Assembly: GCA_002746305.1 (NCBI GenBank)
Contig: NVWV01000008.1
Span: 189,353-253,352 of the forward strand
Direction of reading: 5' to 3'
Origin: Bacteroidota bacterium
GTDB taxonomy: Bacteria; Bacteroidota; Bacteroidia; NS11-12g; UBA9320
DNA length: 64,000 bases
Shown here in pieces: positions 1 to 8,707 of the stretch. The first letter of the stretch is position 1; each line of letters begins with the position of its first letter. The position numbers and the translations under genes were made by a program. The notes below the pieces were generated by a model. The model was not told where the DNA came from. It ran no database searches and saw only the letters and a list, made by a program, of their open reading frames with translations.

Positions 1-1
1 A

Positions 2-343
2 GTTGGTATTACACCAGAAGGAGATGAAGAAACTACTATAAGTGAAAGTAACTTTAAGTATATGTACTGGAATATGGCCCAGCAATTAACGCATCACACA
101 GTAAATGGTTGCAACGTTAATGTAGGCGACATGATGGCTAGTGGAACTATATCGGGACGGGATCAACATAGCTATGGCAGTATGATTGAAATAAGTAAAG
201 GAGGCAAAGAGCCTATGGAACTTAAAAATGGCAAAACGCGTACCTTCCTTGAAGACGGTGATACGATAACTATCCGAGCTTACTGTGAAAAGGACGGAGT
301 ACGAGTTGGTTTTGGGGAGTGTAGCGGTAAAATATTACCGTAA
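2..343 (+). CDS. fahA: Fumarylacetoacetase, C-terminal part (5' end outside window)
   Basis: Fumarylacetoacetase hydrolyses 4-fumarylacetoacetate to fumarate and acetoacetate, the last step of tyrosine/homogentisate breakdown. The frame is open from base 2, so the gene enters the window truncated; the first ATG at 62 is internal. The visible 113 residues carry the family's C-terminal signature: MYWNMAQQL, then HHTVNGCN, ASGTISG, the GSMIE stretch, and the terminal FGECSGKILP, close to the animal and bacterial enzymes. It ends 7 bp before the convergent RRM gene with no hairpin between them. Family assignment is firm; the N-terminal domain cannot be judged. Confidence 0.93.
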   Translation, partial: VGITPEGDEETTISESNFKYMYWNMAQQLTHHTVNGCNVNVGDMMASGTISGRDQHSYGSMIEISKGGKEPMELKNGKTRTFLEDGDTITIRAYCEKDGVRVGFGECSGKILP

Positions 344-350
344 ATTAAGC

Positions 351-659
351 TTAATCTTTAGAAATACGTTTTCTTCGAGGTCGCATAACCCTTTCCTTCT
401 TTTCAGGTTCTTCTCCTGGTTTTGGACGAGCTTCTTGAACGCTTAATTGGCGATCATTAATCTTACGTTTATTCAATCTAATTATTGCTTTTTGCCCTTC
501 GTAATTGGAGCCCATAAGCACAAAACCATAGCCCTTAGGCTTCTGGTCTTCCATATCTTTCAGAATTTTAACTGATTTAACCTCGCCATACTCTTCAAAA
601 AGAGCACGCAGTTCGTCTTCAGTTATTTTATAATCAATGTTGGAAACAAATAAGTTCAT
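351..659 (-). CDS. RRM-domain RNA-binding protein
   Basis: A 102-residue protein made of one RNA recognition motif followed by a charged tail. RNP2 (LFVSNI, residues 3-8) and RNP1 (KGYGFVLM, about residues 42-49) are both present with their aromatic residues, so single-stranded RNA binding is expected. The last 25 residues are rich in Lys, Arg, Glu and Pro, as in the short glycine- or charge-tailed RRM proteins of Bacteroidota and cyanobacteria. Those relatives are often linked to cold response and post-transcriptional control; that role is inference here. A perfect -7 box (TACTTTTG, minus strand, 724-731) lies about 65 nt upstream, giving a real 5' leader unlike most genes in this window. 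Confidence 0.9.
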   Translation of the reverse strand: MNLFVSNIDYKITEDELRALFEEYGEVKSVKILKDMEDQKPKGYGFVLMGSNYEGQKAIIRLNKRKINDRQLSVQEARPKPGEEPEKKERVMRPRRKRISKD

Positions 660-768
660 TTGAAAATACTAAATAGTAGTCTTTGTTATTAATAATTATA
701 CGCTTATCGCTAATATCTATTGGCAAAAGTATTATTTCTGAAATAAACTTACATACCACCTCCTTGTT

Positions 769-776
769 TATTTTTG
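769..776 (+). promoter_or_regulatory. -7 box for the aldehyde dehydrogenase
   Basis: TATTTTTG matches the Bacteroidota housekeeping -7 consensus TAnnTTTG and ends 12 nt before the ATG at 789. Transcription would start within a few bases of the start codon. This argues against the TTG at 774, which lies inside the box. Confidence 0.6.
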
Positions 777-788
777 CCCACACGTCCA

Positions 789-2231
789 ATGAAAAAGATA
801 GCAAACTATATCAACGGTAAGTTACAAGCTCCAACCAGTGGTGAATACATAGATAATTACAACCCTGCAACTGGTGAAATATATTCTCTTATTCCAGATT
901 CAGACCAAACGGATGTTAATCTTGCTATTCAGAGTGCAAGAGCTGCATTCCCAAAATGGTCTACCTTGAGAAATAGTGAACGTGCTGAATGGCTCGAAAA
1001 AATATCAAATGGAATAAAAGCAAGATTAGAGGAACTAGCTCTAGCAGAAAGTATTGATAATGGTAAGCCTCTATGGCTTGCACAGTCAGTAGACATACCT
1101 CGAGCCGTTGATAATTTCAAGTTTTATGCTACCGCTATTATGCACTATGCTTCTGAGAGTCACCATACGGCAGAAGGCGTAATAAACTATACCCTAAGAA
1201 AACCAGTTGGTATTGCAGCTTGCATCTCTCCTTGGAATTTGCCTCTTTACCTTTTCACTTGGAAAATTGCACCAGCATTAGCCGCTGGGAATACAGTGGT
1301 GGCTAAACCCTCTGAAATCACACCAATGACGGCATACCTTCTTTCAGAAATTTGCGAAGAAATAAAATTACCAGCGGGAGTACTTAACATTGTGCATGGC
1401 CTTGGTTCAAGCACAGGTAATAGTATAATTTCAAGTGATGAAATTGACCTTGTATCATTTACTGGAGGTACAGCCACAGGAGCTCATATTGCAAAAATTG
1501 TAGCTCCAAAATTCAAGAAGATGAGTTTAGAATTGGGTGGTAAAAATCCCAATATTATTTTTAATGATTGCGATTTTGATAAGGCTTTAAAAACAAGTAT
1601 CAATAGCTCATTTGCTAATCAAGGACAAATCTGTCTTTGTGGTTCACGAATTTTAGTCCAACGAGGGATATATGAAAAATTCAGAGATGCATTTGTAGCA
1701 AAAGTGAAAGAAATGAAAGTTGGAGACCCTATGGACCCGACTTCTAGACTCGGGGCTATTGTGAGTAAACCACATTATGATAAAATACTGAGCTACATTG
1801 AAATTGCTAAATCCGAAGGAGGACAAATTCTGACAGGAGGAGAGGCCGTGAAACTAGACGGAGAAAATAAAAATGGATGGTTTATCTCACCTACGGTTAT
1901 AGAAGGATTGGACCAACAATGCAGAACTAATCAAGAAGAGATTTTTGGCCCAGTTGTGACGATACAACCTTTTGATACGGAGGAAGAGGCTATTGAGTTA
2001 TCCAACAGCACTGAGTATGGCCTTGCAGCAACAGTCTGGACCTCTAACCTGCACACAGCTCATCGAGTGGGCGACCAATTAAAAACTGGTATTGTATGGG
2101 TAAACTGTTGGTTGTTAAGAGACCTTAGAACACCATTCGGAGGAATGAAAAACAGTGGAGTAGGTAGAGAAGGAGGCTGGGAAGCTCTTAACTTTTTCAC
2201 TGAACCTAAAAATATTTGTATAAAATTCTAA
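789..2231 (+). CDS. ALDH8-type aldehyde dehydrogenase, probable 2-aminomuconic semialdehyde dehydrogenase
   Basis: NAD-dependent aldehyde dehydrogenase of 480 residues starting at ATG 789; an upstream TTG at 774 lies inside the promoter. Catalytic residues are present: Asn150 in SPWNLP, Glu248 in LELGGKNP, and Cys282 in FANQGQICLC. Long stretches (YTLRKPVGIAACISPWNL, TVWTSN, FGGMKNSGVGREGG) resemble human ALDH8A1 and bacterial 2-aminomuconate/2-hydroxymuconate semialdehyde dehydrogenases closely. It would oxidise 2-aminomuconic semialdehyde in tryptophan (kynurenine) catabolism. A 2-aminomuconate deaminase-like RidA protein, the next enzyme, lies at 32.5 kb. A strong terminator follows. The exact substrate is inferred from family resemblance. 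Confidence 0.85.
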   Translation: MKKIANYINGKLQAPTSGEYIDNYNPATGEIYSLIPDSDQTDVNLAIQSARAAFPKWSTLRNSERAEWLEKISNGIKARLEELALAESIDNGKPLWLAQSVDIPRAVDNFKFYATAIMHYASESHHTAEGVINYTLRKPVGIAACISPWNLPLYLFTWKIAPALAAGNTVVAKPSEITPMTAYLLSEICEEIKLPAGVLNIVHGLGSSTGNSIISSDEIDLVSFTGGTATGAHIAKIVAPKFKKMSLELGGKNPNIIFNDCDFDKALKTSINSSFANQGQICLCGSRILVQRGIYEKFRDAFVAKVKEMKVGDPMDPTSRLGAIVSKPHYDKILSYIEIAKSEGGQILTGGEAVKLDGENKNGWFISPTVIEGLDQQCRTNQEEIFGPVVTIQPFDTEEEAIELSNSTEYGLAATVWTSNLHTAHRVGDQLKTGIVWVNCWLLRDLRTPFGGMKNSGVGREGGWEALNFFTEPKNICIKF

Positions 2232-2249
2232 TTCAGAATATTGGTCTAT

Positions 2250-2287
2250 AAAAAAGGGTCATTTGCAAAAGCAAATGACCCTTTTTT
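2250..2287. terminator. Strong bidirectional intrinsic terminator
   Basis: Perfect 11-bp stem GGGTCATTTGC / GCAAATGACCC with an AAAA loop (2256-2281), flanked by an A-run on the left and a T-run on the right. It therefore serves both the aldehyde dehydrogenase (+) and the convergent OmpA-family gene (-). Confidence 0.9.
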
Positions 2288-2305
2288 ATTTTGGATGTTT
2301 AATCC

Positions 2306-3460
2306 CTAAAATGACAGAAGCATTTCTACTCTTCTATTAAGAGCTCTTCCTTCTTTATTATCATTGGACGAAACTGGTTTAGTCTCACCAAACCCTTGAG
2401 CAACTAGATGTGATACATCAGCACCCTTTTTACTTAAATAATTTAAGACAGATTGAGCTCTACGTTTTGATAAGTCCATATTCATATTATCATCTCCTTG
2501 ACTATCCGTATGTCCTTCAATCGATAAATTTGCCGTTGGATTTGCTAGTAAAATAGTAGCAACTTTATCCAAAGATTTAAAAGACTCAGACTTAATAACG
2601 TCACTCGAAGTTTCAAAGTAGATGTTCTTAGCTAAAGAACGTACCACATTAACTATGTTTGGACACCCTTCTCCAGAAACTACCATTCCTTTGGGAGTAT
2701 TTGGACATTTGTCAACTACATCCGGAACACCATCTCCATCGGAATCTGTTTTGCTGTTGACTCCACCGTTGAATAAAAATCCAAGTCTAATTGTCGGTGT
2801 TATACCCTGACCAAATCCCGAAGTCTTACCTTCTGGTATTACCGTCTTAGTAGTTGTACCTGCAATTGTAGTCTCAGCATCTCCTTCTTTAATAGTTGTA
2901 GCAGAAAAACCCAAGTTAATCTGACCACCTACATAGAACGAATTATTGATCCAGTAATCAGCACCTGTAAATGCCATAACACCAAAATTCGAAGTCTTGT
3001 TGGTTGACTCCCCTTTGGTATCTGCTAAATAAGATCCCCCATTTGAGTTGGAAGCCTCAGTAGTATTGGACCCAAGTCCAAAATTAAAGCTACCACCTAC
3101 AAAAGGTGAAAACTTAGTATTTCCCCCGAAGTGTTTCTCCACTCCAAGTCCTAATCCATACATGTTTTGTTTAAAAATAAACTCTCCAGTAGCTCCTGTT
3201 CCATCCGCATTCTCAAAGAAATTAGAGGTACTTGACGTACTGTTCACATTCAGATCTGCTCTAAGAGCTAAATCCGAACTTAAGAAATAACGAAACCTTA
3301 GAGTTGGCAATAACATGTTCTCTAATGTAAAGAAACCTCCACCATTATTGACATTCAGATTCATCTGAACTTCAGTAACTACGTTTCCTTTACTTGGTTT
3401 CTGAGCGAATACATTCACTAACAAACAGAAGGATAGGATAGTAATAAATAACCTATTCAT
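2306..3460 (-). CDS. Outer-membrane beta-barrel protein with C-terminal OmpA domain
   Basis: 384 residues: signal peptide (to about residue 19, ending VFAQ), an eight-strand-type barrel domain to about residue 230, a short calcium-binding TSP3-like linker (DSDGDGVPD, DKCPNTP), and an OmpA domain (about 270-384) with the peptidoglycan-binding signature TANLSIEGHTDSQGD, LSKRRAQSV and GFGETKPVSSN. It would anchor the outer membrane to peptidoglycan. The barrel portion is clearly homologous to the whole of the neighbouring upstream gene, so the pair is a tandem duplication in which only this copy carries, or kept, the OmpA domain. The two genes are 14 bp apart and probably co-transcribed. Confidence 0.9.
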   Translation of the reverse strand: MNRLFITILSFCLLVNVFAQKPSKGNVVTEVQMNLNVNNGGGFFTLENMLLPTLRFRYFLSSDLALRADLNVNSTSSTSNFFENADGTGATGEFIFKQNMYGLGLGVEKHFGGNTKFSPFVGGSFNFGLGSNTTEASNSNGGSYLADTKGESTNKTSNFGVMAFTGADYWINNSFYVGGQINLGFSATTIKEGDAETTIAGTTTKTVIPEGKTSGFGQGITPTIRLGFLFNGGVNSKTDSDGDGVPDVVDKCPNTPKGMVVSGEGCPNIVNVVRSLAKNIYFETSSDVIKSESFKSLDKVATILLANPTANLSIEGHTDSQGDDNMNMDLSKRRAQSVLNYLSKKGADVSHLVAQGFGETKPVSSNDNKEGRALNRRVEMLLSF

Positions 3461-3474
3461 ATCTTCCGTCTAGA

Positions 3475-4149
3475 TTATTTAAGAATAAATCCTATTCTGA
3501 ATGCAGGTGTAATACCCTGACCAAATCCTGAAGACTTTCTTTCTGGATTTACAGTTTTAGTAGTAGTACCTGAAATTGTAACCTCGTTAGTACCCTCTTT
3601 CTGAGTATTTGCTCTAAATCCAAAGTTTATTTCTGTACCTACATAAAATGAATTACCAATCCAATAATCAGCACCAGCAATGGCCATTACACCAAATCCA
3701 CTGTTCTTGGCTTCAGATTTTACGGAATAATCCATGATGTAAGAAGATCCATTGGAGTTTGAACTTTCAGATGTGCTACTGCCCATACCATAATTTACTT
3801 GAGCACCTACAAACGGAGAGAATCTATTATTACCACCAAAATGCTTTTCTACACCAATTCCTATATTGACACTAGAATTTTTAACTACATTGTCACCAGT
3901 TCCGCCGGTTCCGTCAGCATTCTCGATAAAATTATTAGTGGTTGAATTACCATTAACACCTAAATCAACTCTGAAAGCCATATCGCTAGAGGTAAAATAC
4001 CTGAATCTTAAAGATGGTAAAGTAAAATTATTATTAAAATTAGATAAGTTGAAATTAGCCTCAGTTACAAGGTTTCCATCACTTGGCTTCTGTGCAAATG
4101 ATACTACAGCAAATGCCATAACTACGAATGTTAAAATTGTTTTTTTCAT
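3475..4149 (-). CDS. Outer-membrane beta-barrel protein, paralogue of the following gene
   Basis: 224 residues with a signal peptide (ending VVSFAQ) and a barrel domain ending in the typical aromatic-flanked final strand. Blocks shared with the downstream OmpA-fused protein include LRFRYF, FENADGTG/IENADGTG, GVEKHFGGN, FSPFVG, ADYWI and SGFGQGITP. No OmpA domain or TSP3 linker is present: the frame stops right after the last barrel strand. Function is structural or transport-related; no substrate can be named. It is first in a two-gene unit whose promoter must lie in 4150-4300. Confidence 0.85.
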   Translation of the reverse strand: MKKTILTFVVMAFAVVSFAQKPSDGNLVTEANFNLSNFNNNFTLPSLRFRYFTSSDMAFRVDLGVNGNSTTNNFIENADGTGGTGDNVVKNSSVNIGIGVEKHFGGNNRFSPFVGAQVNYGMGSSTSESSNSNGSSYIMDYSVKSEAKNSGFGVMAIAGADYWIGNSFYVGTEINFGFRANTQKEGTNEVTISGTTTKTVNPERKSSGFGQGITPAFRIGFILK

Positions 4150-4402
4150 GTTTTTGTTGTTTTATATTGGTTAAAATATTTTGCAATGTATTGATATTCT
4201 TTCGGAAAAAATCCCCAATAGTCCCATTTATCGACGAAAAAATCCACTTTTATACGCAGTATAAATAACTCGAAAACATGTGACCATAAAGTAGTTTTTA
4301 CGTCTAACGGAATTAAAATACAATGTTCTAATTCTTAACCAAACCAACTATATTTAGTGGAAAATAATATGTTACAAACCTAAGAATTATCCCTCCTCCA
4401 CT

Positions 4403-4410
4403 TATCTTTG
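4403..4410 (+). promoter_or_regulatory. -7 box for the DUF4290-murA operon
   Basis: TATCTTTG, a perfect TAnnTTTG, ends 11 nt before ATG 4422 and implies a very short or absent 5' leader. The rest of the 272-bp gap (4150-4421) holds the opposing promoter of the barrel genes; nothing else was recognised in it. Confidence 0.65.
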
Positions 4411-4421
4411 CTTCAATCACA

Positions 4422-5066
4422 ATGGAATTACAATATAATACTCAGCAGGAAAAAATCACCCTAACAGAATACGGCAGAGGTGTCCAAGAAATGATTGAGC
4501 ACCTTAAGTTAGAAAAAGACCGAGATAAAAGGAATATCTTGGCCCATACCGTTTTTAGGGTAATGATAAATCTAAACCCTGATATTAAGAACCAAACAGA
4601 CTATGAACAGACTGTTTGGGACCATATGCATGAAATTGCTCATTTCGATTTGGATATAGACAATGAATACCCAAAACCTGAGCCTGCTACTAAAAAGGCC
4701 CCACCTGAGCATCTTGGATATAAAGCCGTACTAAGTAAATATAGATATTACGGTCGTAATCTTATCGACATGATAGATGGTGCTAAGGACATGGAAGATG
4801 GGGAACTAAAAACCATGTATATCAACTACATCGCATCATTCATGGTAAACTCGTCTAAGAACTGGAACGAGGAAGATTTAACTCCAGAACAAATTGTACA
4901 ACATTTGGCAGATTTATCACAAGGTCAATTACAGGTAATTCCTGATTCTCTTGACATACATATTGAAAAAGTAAGACGACCCAACAACCGTAATAGTAAT
5001 AACAACAACCGCAATAAAGGGAACAAGAAAAAGAAAAACTTTAACCCGAAATACAAGAAAAGATAA
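4422..5066 (+). CDS. DUF4290 family protein
   Basis: 214-residue soluble protein of the Bacteroidota-restricted DUF4290 family: N-terminal MELQYNTQQEKITLTEYGR, a helical core with WDHMHEIAHFD, and a basic Asn/Lys/Arg-rich tail (about residues 185-214) that could bind nucleic acid or membrane. No enzymatic motif is visible and no function is established. Its stop codon is followed directly by the ATG of murA (TAAATG), a position it shares with murA in many Bacteroidota, so a cell-envelope link is a reasonable inference. Confidence 0.85.
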   Translation: MELQYNTQQEKITLTEYGRGVQEMIEHLKLEKDRDKRNILAHTVFRVMINLNPDIKNQTDYEQTVWDHMHEIAHFDLDIDNEYPKPEPATKKAPPEHLGYKAVLSKYRYYGRNLIDMIDGAKDMEDGELKTMYINYIASFMVNSSKNWNEEDLTPEQIVQHLADLSQGQLQVIPDSLDIHIEKVRRPNNRNSNNNNRNKGNKKKKNFNPKYKKR

Positions 5067-6371
5067 ATGGGAACTTTCACGATAGAAGGCGGTTACAAAC
5101 TCAAAGGCACACTTACACCTCAAGGAGCAAAAAACGAAGCTTTACAAATACTGGCTGGGGTACTTCTTACAGCCGAGGAAGTAGAACTACATAATATACC
5201 AGAGATACGAGATATCCTGCGTATGATTGAACTTCTTAAAGGGCTTGGAGTTAAGGTTGAACACAAAGCTAAGGGCAACTGGATCTTCAAAGCAGATGAG
5301 ATAAATCTGGACTTTTTCCATAGCGAAGAATTTAGAACAAAAGGTGCTGCTATTCGAGGCTCCATTATGATAATAGGTCCATTATTGGCTCGGTTTGGGA
5401 TTGGCTACATCCCAAGTCCAGGAGGTGATAAAATCGGCCGAAGAAGACTTGACACTCACTTTATTGGATTTGAAAATCTCGGAGCAGAGTTTTTCTATAA
5501 TAAGGAAACTGGATTTTATAAAGTTGAAGGAAAAAACCTAAAGGGAGCATACATGCTTCTCGAGGAGGCTTCAGTAACTGGCACGGCTAATATATTAATG
5601 GCTGCTGTCATGGCCAAAGGCACGACAACCATATACAATGCTGCTTGCGAGCCATACTTACAACAATTGAGTAAAATGATAAACTCAATGGGAGGGAAAA
5701 TTTCGGGCATTGGTAGTAACCTTCTCATTATAGAGGGAGTTGGTAGTTTAGGTGGGTGTACTCATACTATACTACCAGATATGATTGAAATAGGCTCATT
5801 CATTAGTCTAGCAGCCCTTACCCAATCCGAGATTACAATAGAAAATTGCAGAGTTGATCAATTGGGTTTGATACCTAAAGTATTCAAAAAATTAGGAGTT
5901 CAATTTGTAATAAAGGATGATGATATTATAATTCCAGAAAATCGTCATTTTGAAATAGACAACTTTATAGATGGTAGCATGATGACCATTTCAGATGCAC
6001 CTTGGCCAGGCTTATCTCCTGATTTGCTAAGTGTTATTCTTGTAATGTGTACGCAAGCCAAAGGCAATGTCCTCATTCATCAAAAAATGTTTGAGAGCAG
6101 ATTATTTTTCGTGGACAATCTGATAGACATGGGAGCACAAATTATACTATGTGATCCTCATCGAGCTACCGTTATGGGACTTGATAGAAGAGTCCCTCTT
6201 AAAGCAGCCACTATGGCTTCTCCTGATATACGTGCAGGCGTCTCACTATTAATCGCAGCGATGAGTGCTGAAGGCACAAGTACTATTCATAATATTGAGC
6301 AAATTGATAGAGGATACCAAGACATAGACACTCGACTAAACGCAATCGGGGCTCGAATTACGCGTTCTTAG
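5067..6371 (+). CDS. murA: UDP-N-acetylglucosamine 1-carboxyvinyltransferase (Asp-type active site)
   Basis: 434 residues, full length for MurA, which transfers enolpyruvate from PEP to UDP-GlcNAc in the first committed step of peptidoglycan synthesis. Lys22 and Asn23 (AKNEALQ) match the PEP-binding pair. The catalytic-loop cysteine of the E. coli enzyme (GGCTIG) is replaced by aspartate: PGGDKIGRR, Asp121, codon at 5427-5429. That substitution makes MurA insensitive to fosfomycin in mycobacteria and chlamydiae. The gene begins with no gap after DUF4290 and is followed after 3 bp by a thioredoxin-like gene. Confidence 0.96.
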   Translation: MGTFTIEGGYKLKGTLTPQGAKNEALQILAGVLLTAEEVELHNIPEIRDILRMIELLKGLGVKVEHKAKGNWIFKADEINLDFFHSEEFRTKGAAIRGSIMIIGPLLARFGIGYIPSPGGDKIGRRRLDTHFIGFENLGAEFFYNKETGFYKVEGKNLKGAYMLLEEASVTGTANILMAAVMAKGTTTIYNAACEPYLQQLSKMINSMGGKISGIGSNLLIIEGVGSLGGCTHTILPDMIEIGSFISLAALTQSEITIENCRVDQLGLIPKVFKKLGVQFVIKDDDIIIPENRHFEIDNFIDGSMMTISDAPWPGLSPDLLSVILVMCTQAKGNVLIHQKMFESRLFFVDNLIDMGAQIILCDPHRATVMGLDRRVPLKAATMASPDIRAGVSLLIAAMSAEGTSTIHNIEQIDRGYQDIDTRLNAIGARITRS

Positions 6372-6374
6372 TAC

Positions 6375-6902
6375 ATGCGTACCTTCAAAATCATAACAAT
6401 CGCAAGTTTTCTAATCTGTTTTTCCGCTGGGATTACCGCAAAAGAGAACATAATCAGACCAGCAGTTGGTGATCTTGCTCCTGAGATTGCAATGAAAAAC
6501 CCAACAGGAGAAATTATAAAACTCTCCAGTTTACGAGGTAAGGTTGTACTTATAGACTTTTGGGCCAGTTGGTGTAGACCTTGTCGCATTGAAAACAATA
6601 CTGTTCGTAAAGTTTACAACCAATATAAAAATAGCACTTTTGACATTGGAGAAGGCTTTACCGTCTTTAGTGTAAGCTTAGATGAAGAAGCTGATATTTG
6701 GAAAAAAGCAATTCACAATGATCGATTAAGTTGGGAAAACCATGTTTGTGATTTCAAAAAGTGGGACAGTCCTATTATTGAAGTTTACAACTTTACTTAC
6801 TTACCCCACAACCTCCTAATTGATAAAGATGGAAGAATCGTAGCCAAGGGACTTTTTGGATCTAAACTTGAACAAGAATTAGCCAAACACTTGGCAGAGT
6901 AA
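6375..6902 (+). CDS. TlpA-family thiol-disulfide oxidoreductase
   Basis: 175 residues with an N-terminal signal/anchor (residues 1-22) and a thioredoxin fold of the AhpC/TSA-TlpA type. The redox motif is WASWCRPC (Cys67, Cys70), followed by the cis-proline strand TYLPHNLLIDKDGRIVAKG. It probably reduces or maintains thiols of periplasmic proteins. It lies 3 bp after murA and is likely the last gene of the DUF4290-murA unit. The specific partner is unknown. Confidence 0.88.
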   Translation: MRTFKIITIASFLICFSAGITAKENIIRPAVGDLAPEIAMKNPTGEIIKLSSLRGKVVLIDFWASWCRPCRIENNTVRKVYNQYKNSTFDIGEGFTVFSVSLDEEADIWKKAIHNDRLSWENHVCDFKKWDSPIIEVYNFTYLPHNLLIDKDGRIVAKGLFGSKLEQELAKHLAE

Positions 6903-6905
6903 TAC

Positions 6906-6944
6906 TGTGTCAATATGACACAATATAAACTGGCAATACTTTTG
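6906..6944 (+). promoter_or_regulatory. grpE-dnaJ promoter with 17-bp palindromic operator
   Basis: TGTGTCA-ATA-TGACACA (6906-6922) is a perfect 7-bp inverted repeat. It sits 14 bp upstream of a perfect -7 box TACTTTTG (6937-6944), where the -33 element should be. The position suits a heat-shock repressor or alternative activator site. It is not the CIRCE sequence. Transcription would start about 20-25 nt before ATG 6974. Confidence 0.6.
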
Positions 6945-6973
6945 CAACACCTTCCTTGTAAAAGTACATTTAA

Positions 6974-7513
6974 ATGATGTCAGAAGAAACAAAAGAGCAA
7001 GACGAACAGGCTAAAAACACAGCCGACGAATCAACACAAGATACTGAAAAAGAGACAGTTGAAGTCAAAGAGCCTAGTGCAGAAGAAAAGTTATCTGAGC
7101 TCAATGATAAATACCTAAGACTTTATTCGGAATTTGACAATTACCGTAAGCGTACTTCAAAGGAGAGAATAGAGCTATTCAAAACGGCAGGGCAGGATAT
7201 TATGACAGACCTTATTCCTGTTATGGATGACTTTGAGAGAGCACTTCAAAACATGGATAAGAAAGGAGATGTCAAAACTATAAGACAAGGAGTAGATTTA
7301 GTCTATAACAAATTCAAAACTAGTTTAGAGGCGAAAGGACTAAAGGCCTTCAAATCCATCGAGAAGGAATTTGACCCTGAAATCCATGAAGCAATAACTA
7401 AGATTCCTGCTCCATCAAAAAAATTAAAAGGCAAGGTAGTAGATGAAATAGAAAAAGGATACAAGCTTAATGATAAAGTAATCCGTTTTGCTAAAGTGGT
7501 TGTAGGAGAATAA
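6974..7513 (+). CDS. grpE: Nucleotide exchange factor GrpE
   Basis: 179 residues. An acidic, low-complexity N-terminus (residues 1-40) leads into a long coiled coil with the family motif [21 protein letters not shown], then the C-terminal beta-wing segment ending [11 protein letters not shown] and [11 protein letters not shown]. GrpE releases ADP from DnaK. A second in-frame ATG (6977) makes the exact start ambiguous by one residue. It is separated from dnaJ by a single base, and dnaK is not in the window. Confidence 0.96.
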   Translation: MMSEETKEQDEQAKNTADESTQDTEKETVEVKEPSAEEKLSELNDKYLRLYSEFDNYRKRTSKERIELFKTAGQDIMTDLIPVMDDFERALQNMDKKGDVKTIRQGVDLVYNKFKTSLEAKGLKAFKSIEKEFDPEIHEAITKIPAPSKKLKGKVVDEIEKGYKLNDKVIRFAKVVVGE

Positions 7514-7514
7514 T

Positions 7515-8648
7515 ATGAGTAAGAGAGATTTTTACGAGATACTTGGTGTTGATAAAAATGCGTCAGAAGCTGAAGTAAAAAAGGCTTATAGAAAAAAAGC
7601 TATCCAGTACCATCCGGATAAAAATCCCGATGATAAAGCTGCAGAAGATAAATTCAAAGAAGCAGCGGAAGCATATGAAGTATTAAGTAACGCAGAAAAA
7701 AAGCAGCGTTATGATCAATTTGGACATGCAGGTATGGATGGTCAAGGCGGCTTTAGTGGTGGCGGGATGAATATGGACGATATCTTCAGCCATTTTGGAG
7801 ATATTTTCGGCGGCAACTCCGGCGGAGCAGGTGGAAGTCCCTTTGAAAGCTTCTTTGGAGGCGGTGGAGGTGGAAGAAGCCGAACACGCCAAGCTGTTGG
7901 GTCAAATATCCGTATAAAGCTAAAACTTACTCTTGAAGATGTCACTAACGGGGTCGAGAAAAAGATTAAGTACAAGAAAAAAGTAGTGGCTGACGGTGTC
8001 ACTTTTGATACCTGTAGCACTTGTGGTGGCCGTGGCCAGGTGAGCCGAATTCAGAACACCTTTCTTGGACAAATGCAGACTAGTAGCCCTTGTCCTACGT
8101 GTAGAGGTAACGGAAAAAAGATTAAGAACATTCCTCCAGGAGCAGACGGTATGGGTCTCATCACTCAAGAAGTCACAACTACTATTGATATCCCAGCGGG
8201 GGTATCTGACGGAATGCAACTTAATGTACAAGGACGTGGTAACGAAATGCCTGGCGGTATTGCTGGTGACTTAATCGTTCTAGTAGAAGAAATAAAGCAT
8301 GAATCTCTTGAAAGAGATGGCAATAACATTATTTACAATCTGCACATTAGCTTTCCCCAAGCTGCATTAGGAGCCGAAATAGAAGTACCCACTGTTTCTG
8401 GTAAAGCGAGATTTAAAATCGAGTCAGGTACACAAAGTGGAAAAATCATCAAATTGAGAGGCAAAGGAATTCCAGACCCTCACGGTTACAAAACTGGGGA
8501 TCAATTAATATATATCAATGTATTCACTCCTAAGAAGCTGAACTCAGAAGAAAAAGCTTTATTGAAAACGCTACTTGACTCTGAGAATTTCACCCCAGAC
8601 CCAAGTAAAGAAAAAGGCTTTTTTGACAAAATGAAAGACTTCTTTTAA
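7515..8648 (+). CDS. dnaJ: Chaperone DnaJ lacking one zinc centre
   Basis: 377 residues: J domain with HPD (His33-Asp35), Gly/Phe-rich linker (about 75-125), zinc-finger region, and C-terminal substrate-binding domains ([19 protein letters not shown]). Canonical DnaJ has four CxxCxGxG repeats. Only two remain: CSTCGGRG (Cys167/170) and CPTCRGNG (Cys193/196). The flanking first and fourth repeats are replaced by [11 protein letters not shown] and [10 protein letters not shown]. Since repeats 1+4 form zinc centre I and 2+3 form centre II, exactly one centre is missing. An intrinsic terminator follows. Confidence 0.96.
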   Translation: MSKRDFYEILGVDKNASEAEVKKAYRKKAIQYHPDKNPDDKAAEDKFKEAAEAYEVLSNAEKKQRYDQFGHAGMDGQGGFSGGGMNMDDIFSHFGDIFGGNSGGAGGSPFESFFGGGGGGRSRTRQAVGSNIRIKLKLTLEDVTNGVEKKIKYKKKVVADGVTFDTCSTCGGRGQVSRIQNTFLGQMQTSSPCPTCRGNGKKIKNIPPGADGMGLITQEVTTTIDIPAGVSDGMQLNVQGRGNEMPGGIAGDLIVLVEEIKHESLERDGNNIIYNLHISFPQAALGAEIEVPTVSGKARFKIESGTQSGKIIKLRGKGIPDPHGYKTGDQLIYINVFTPKKLNSEEKALLKTLLDSENFTPDPSKEKGFFDKMKDFF

Positions 8649-8670
8649 CTAGCTTTTAATAAAAAAAATT

Positions 8671-8702
8671 AAAGCCTGTTTTGTATTAAAAACGGGCTTT
8701 TT
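8671..8702 (+). terminator. Intrinsic terminator of grpE-dnaJ
   Basis: AAAGCCTGTTTT pairs with AAAACGGGCTTT (one G-T pair, short loop) and is followed by T residues, 22 bp after the dnaJ stop. Confidence 0.85.
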
Positions 8703-8707
8703 CATGT

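Noticed and set aside
7742..8020. Proline-rich minus-strand frame inside dnaJ
   Set aside because: It is the reverse reading of the Gly-rich GGC/GGT codons of the DnaJ linker.
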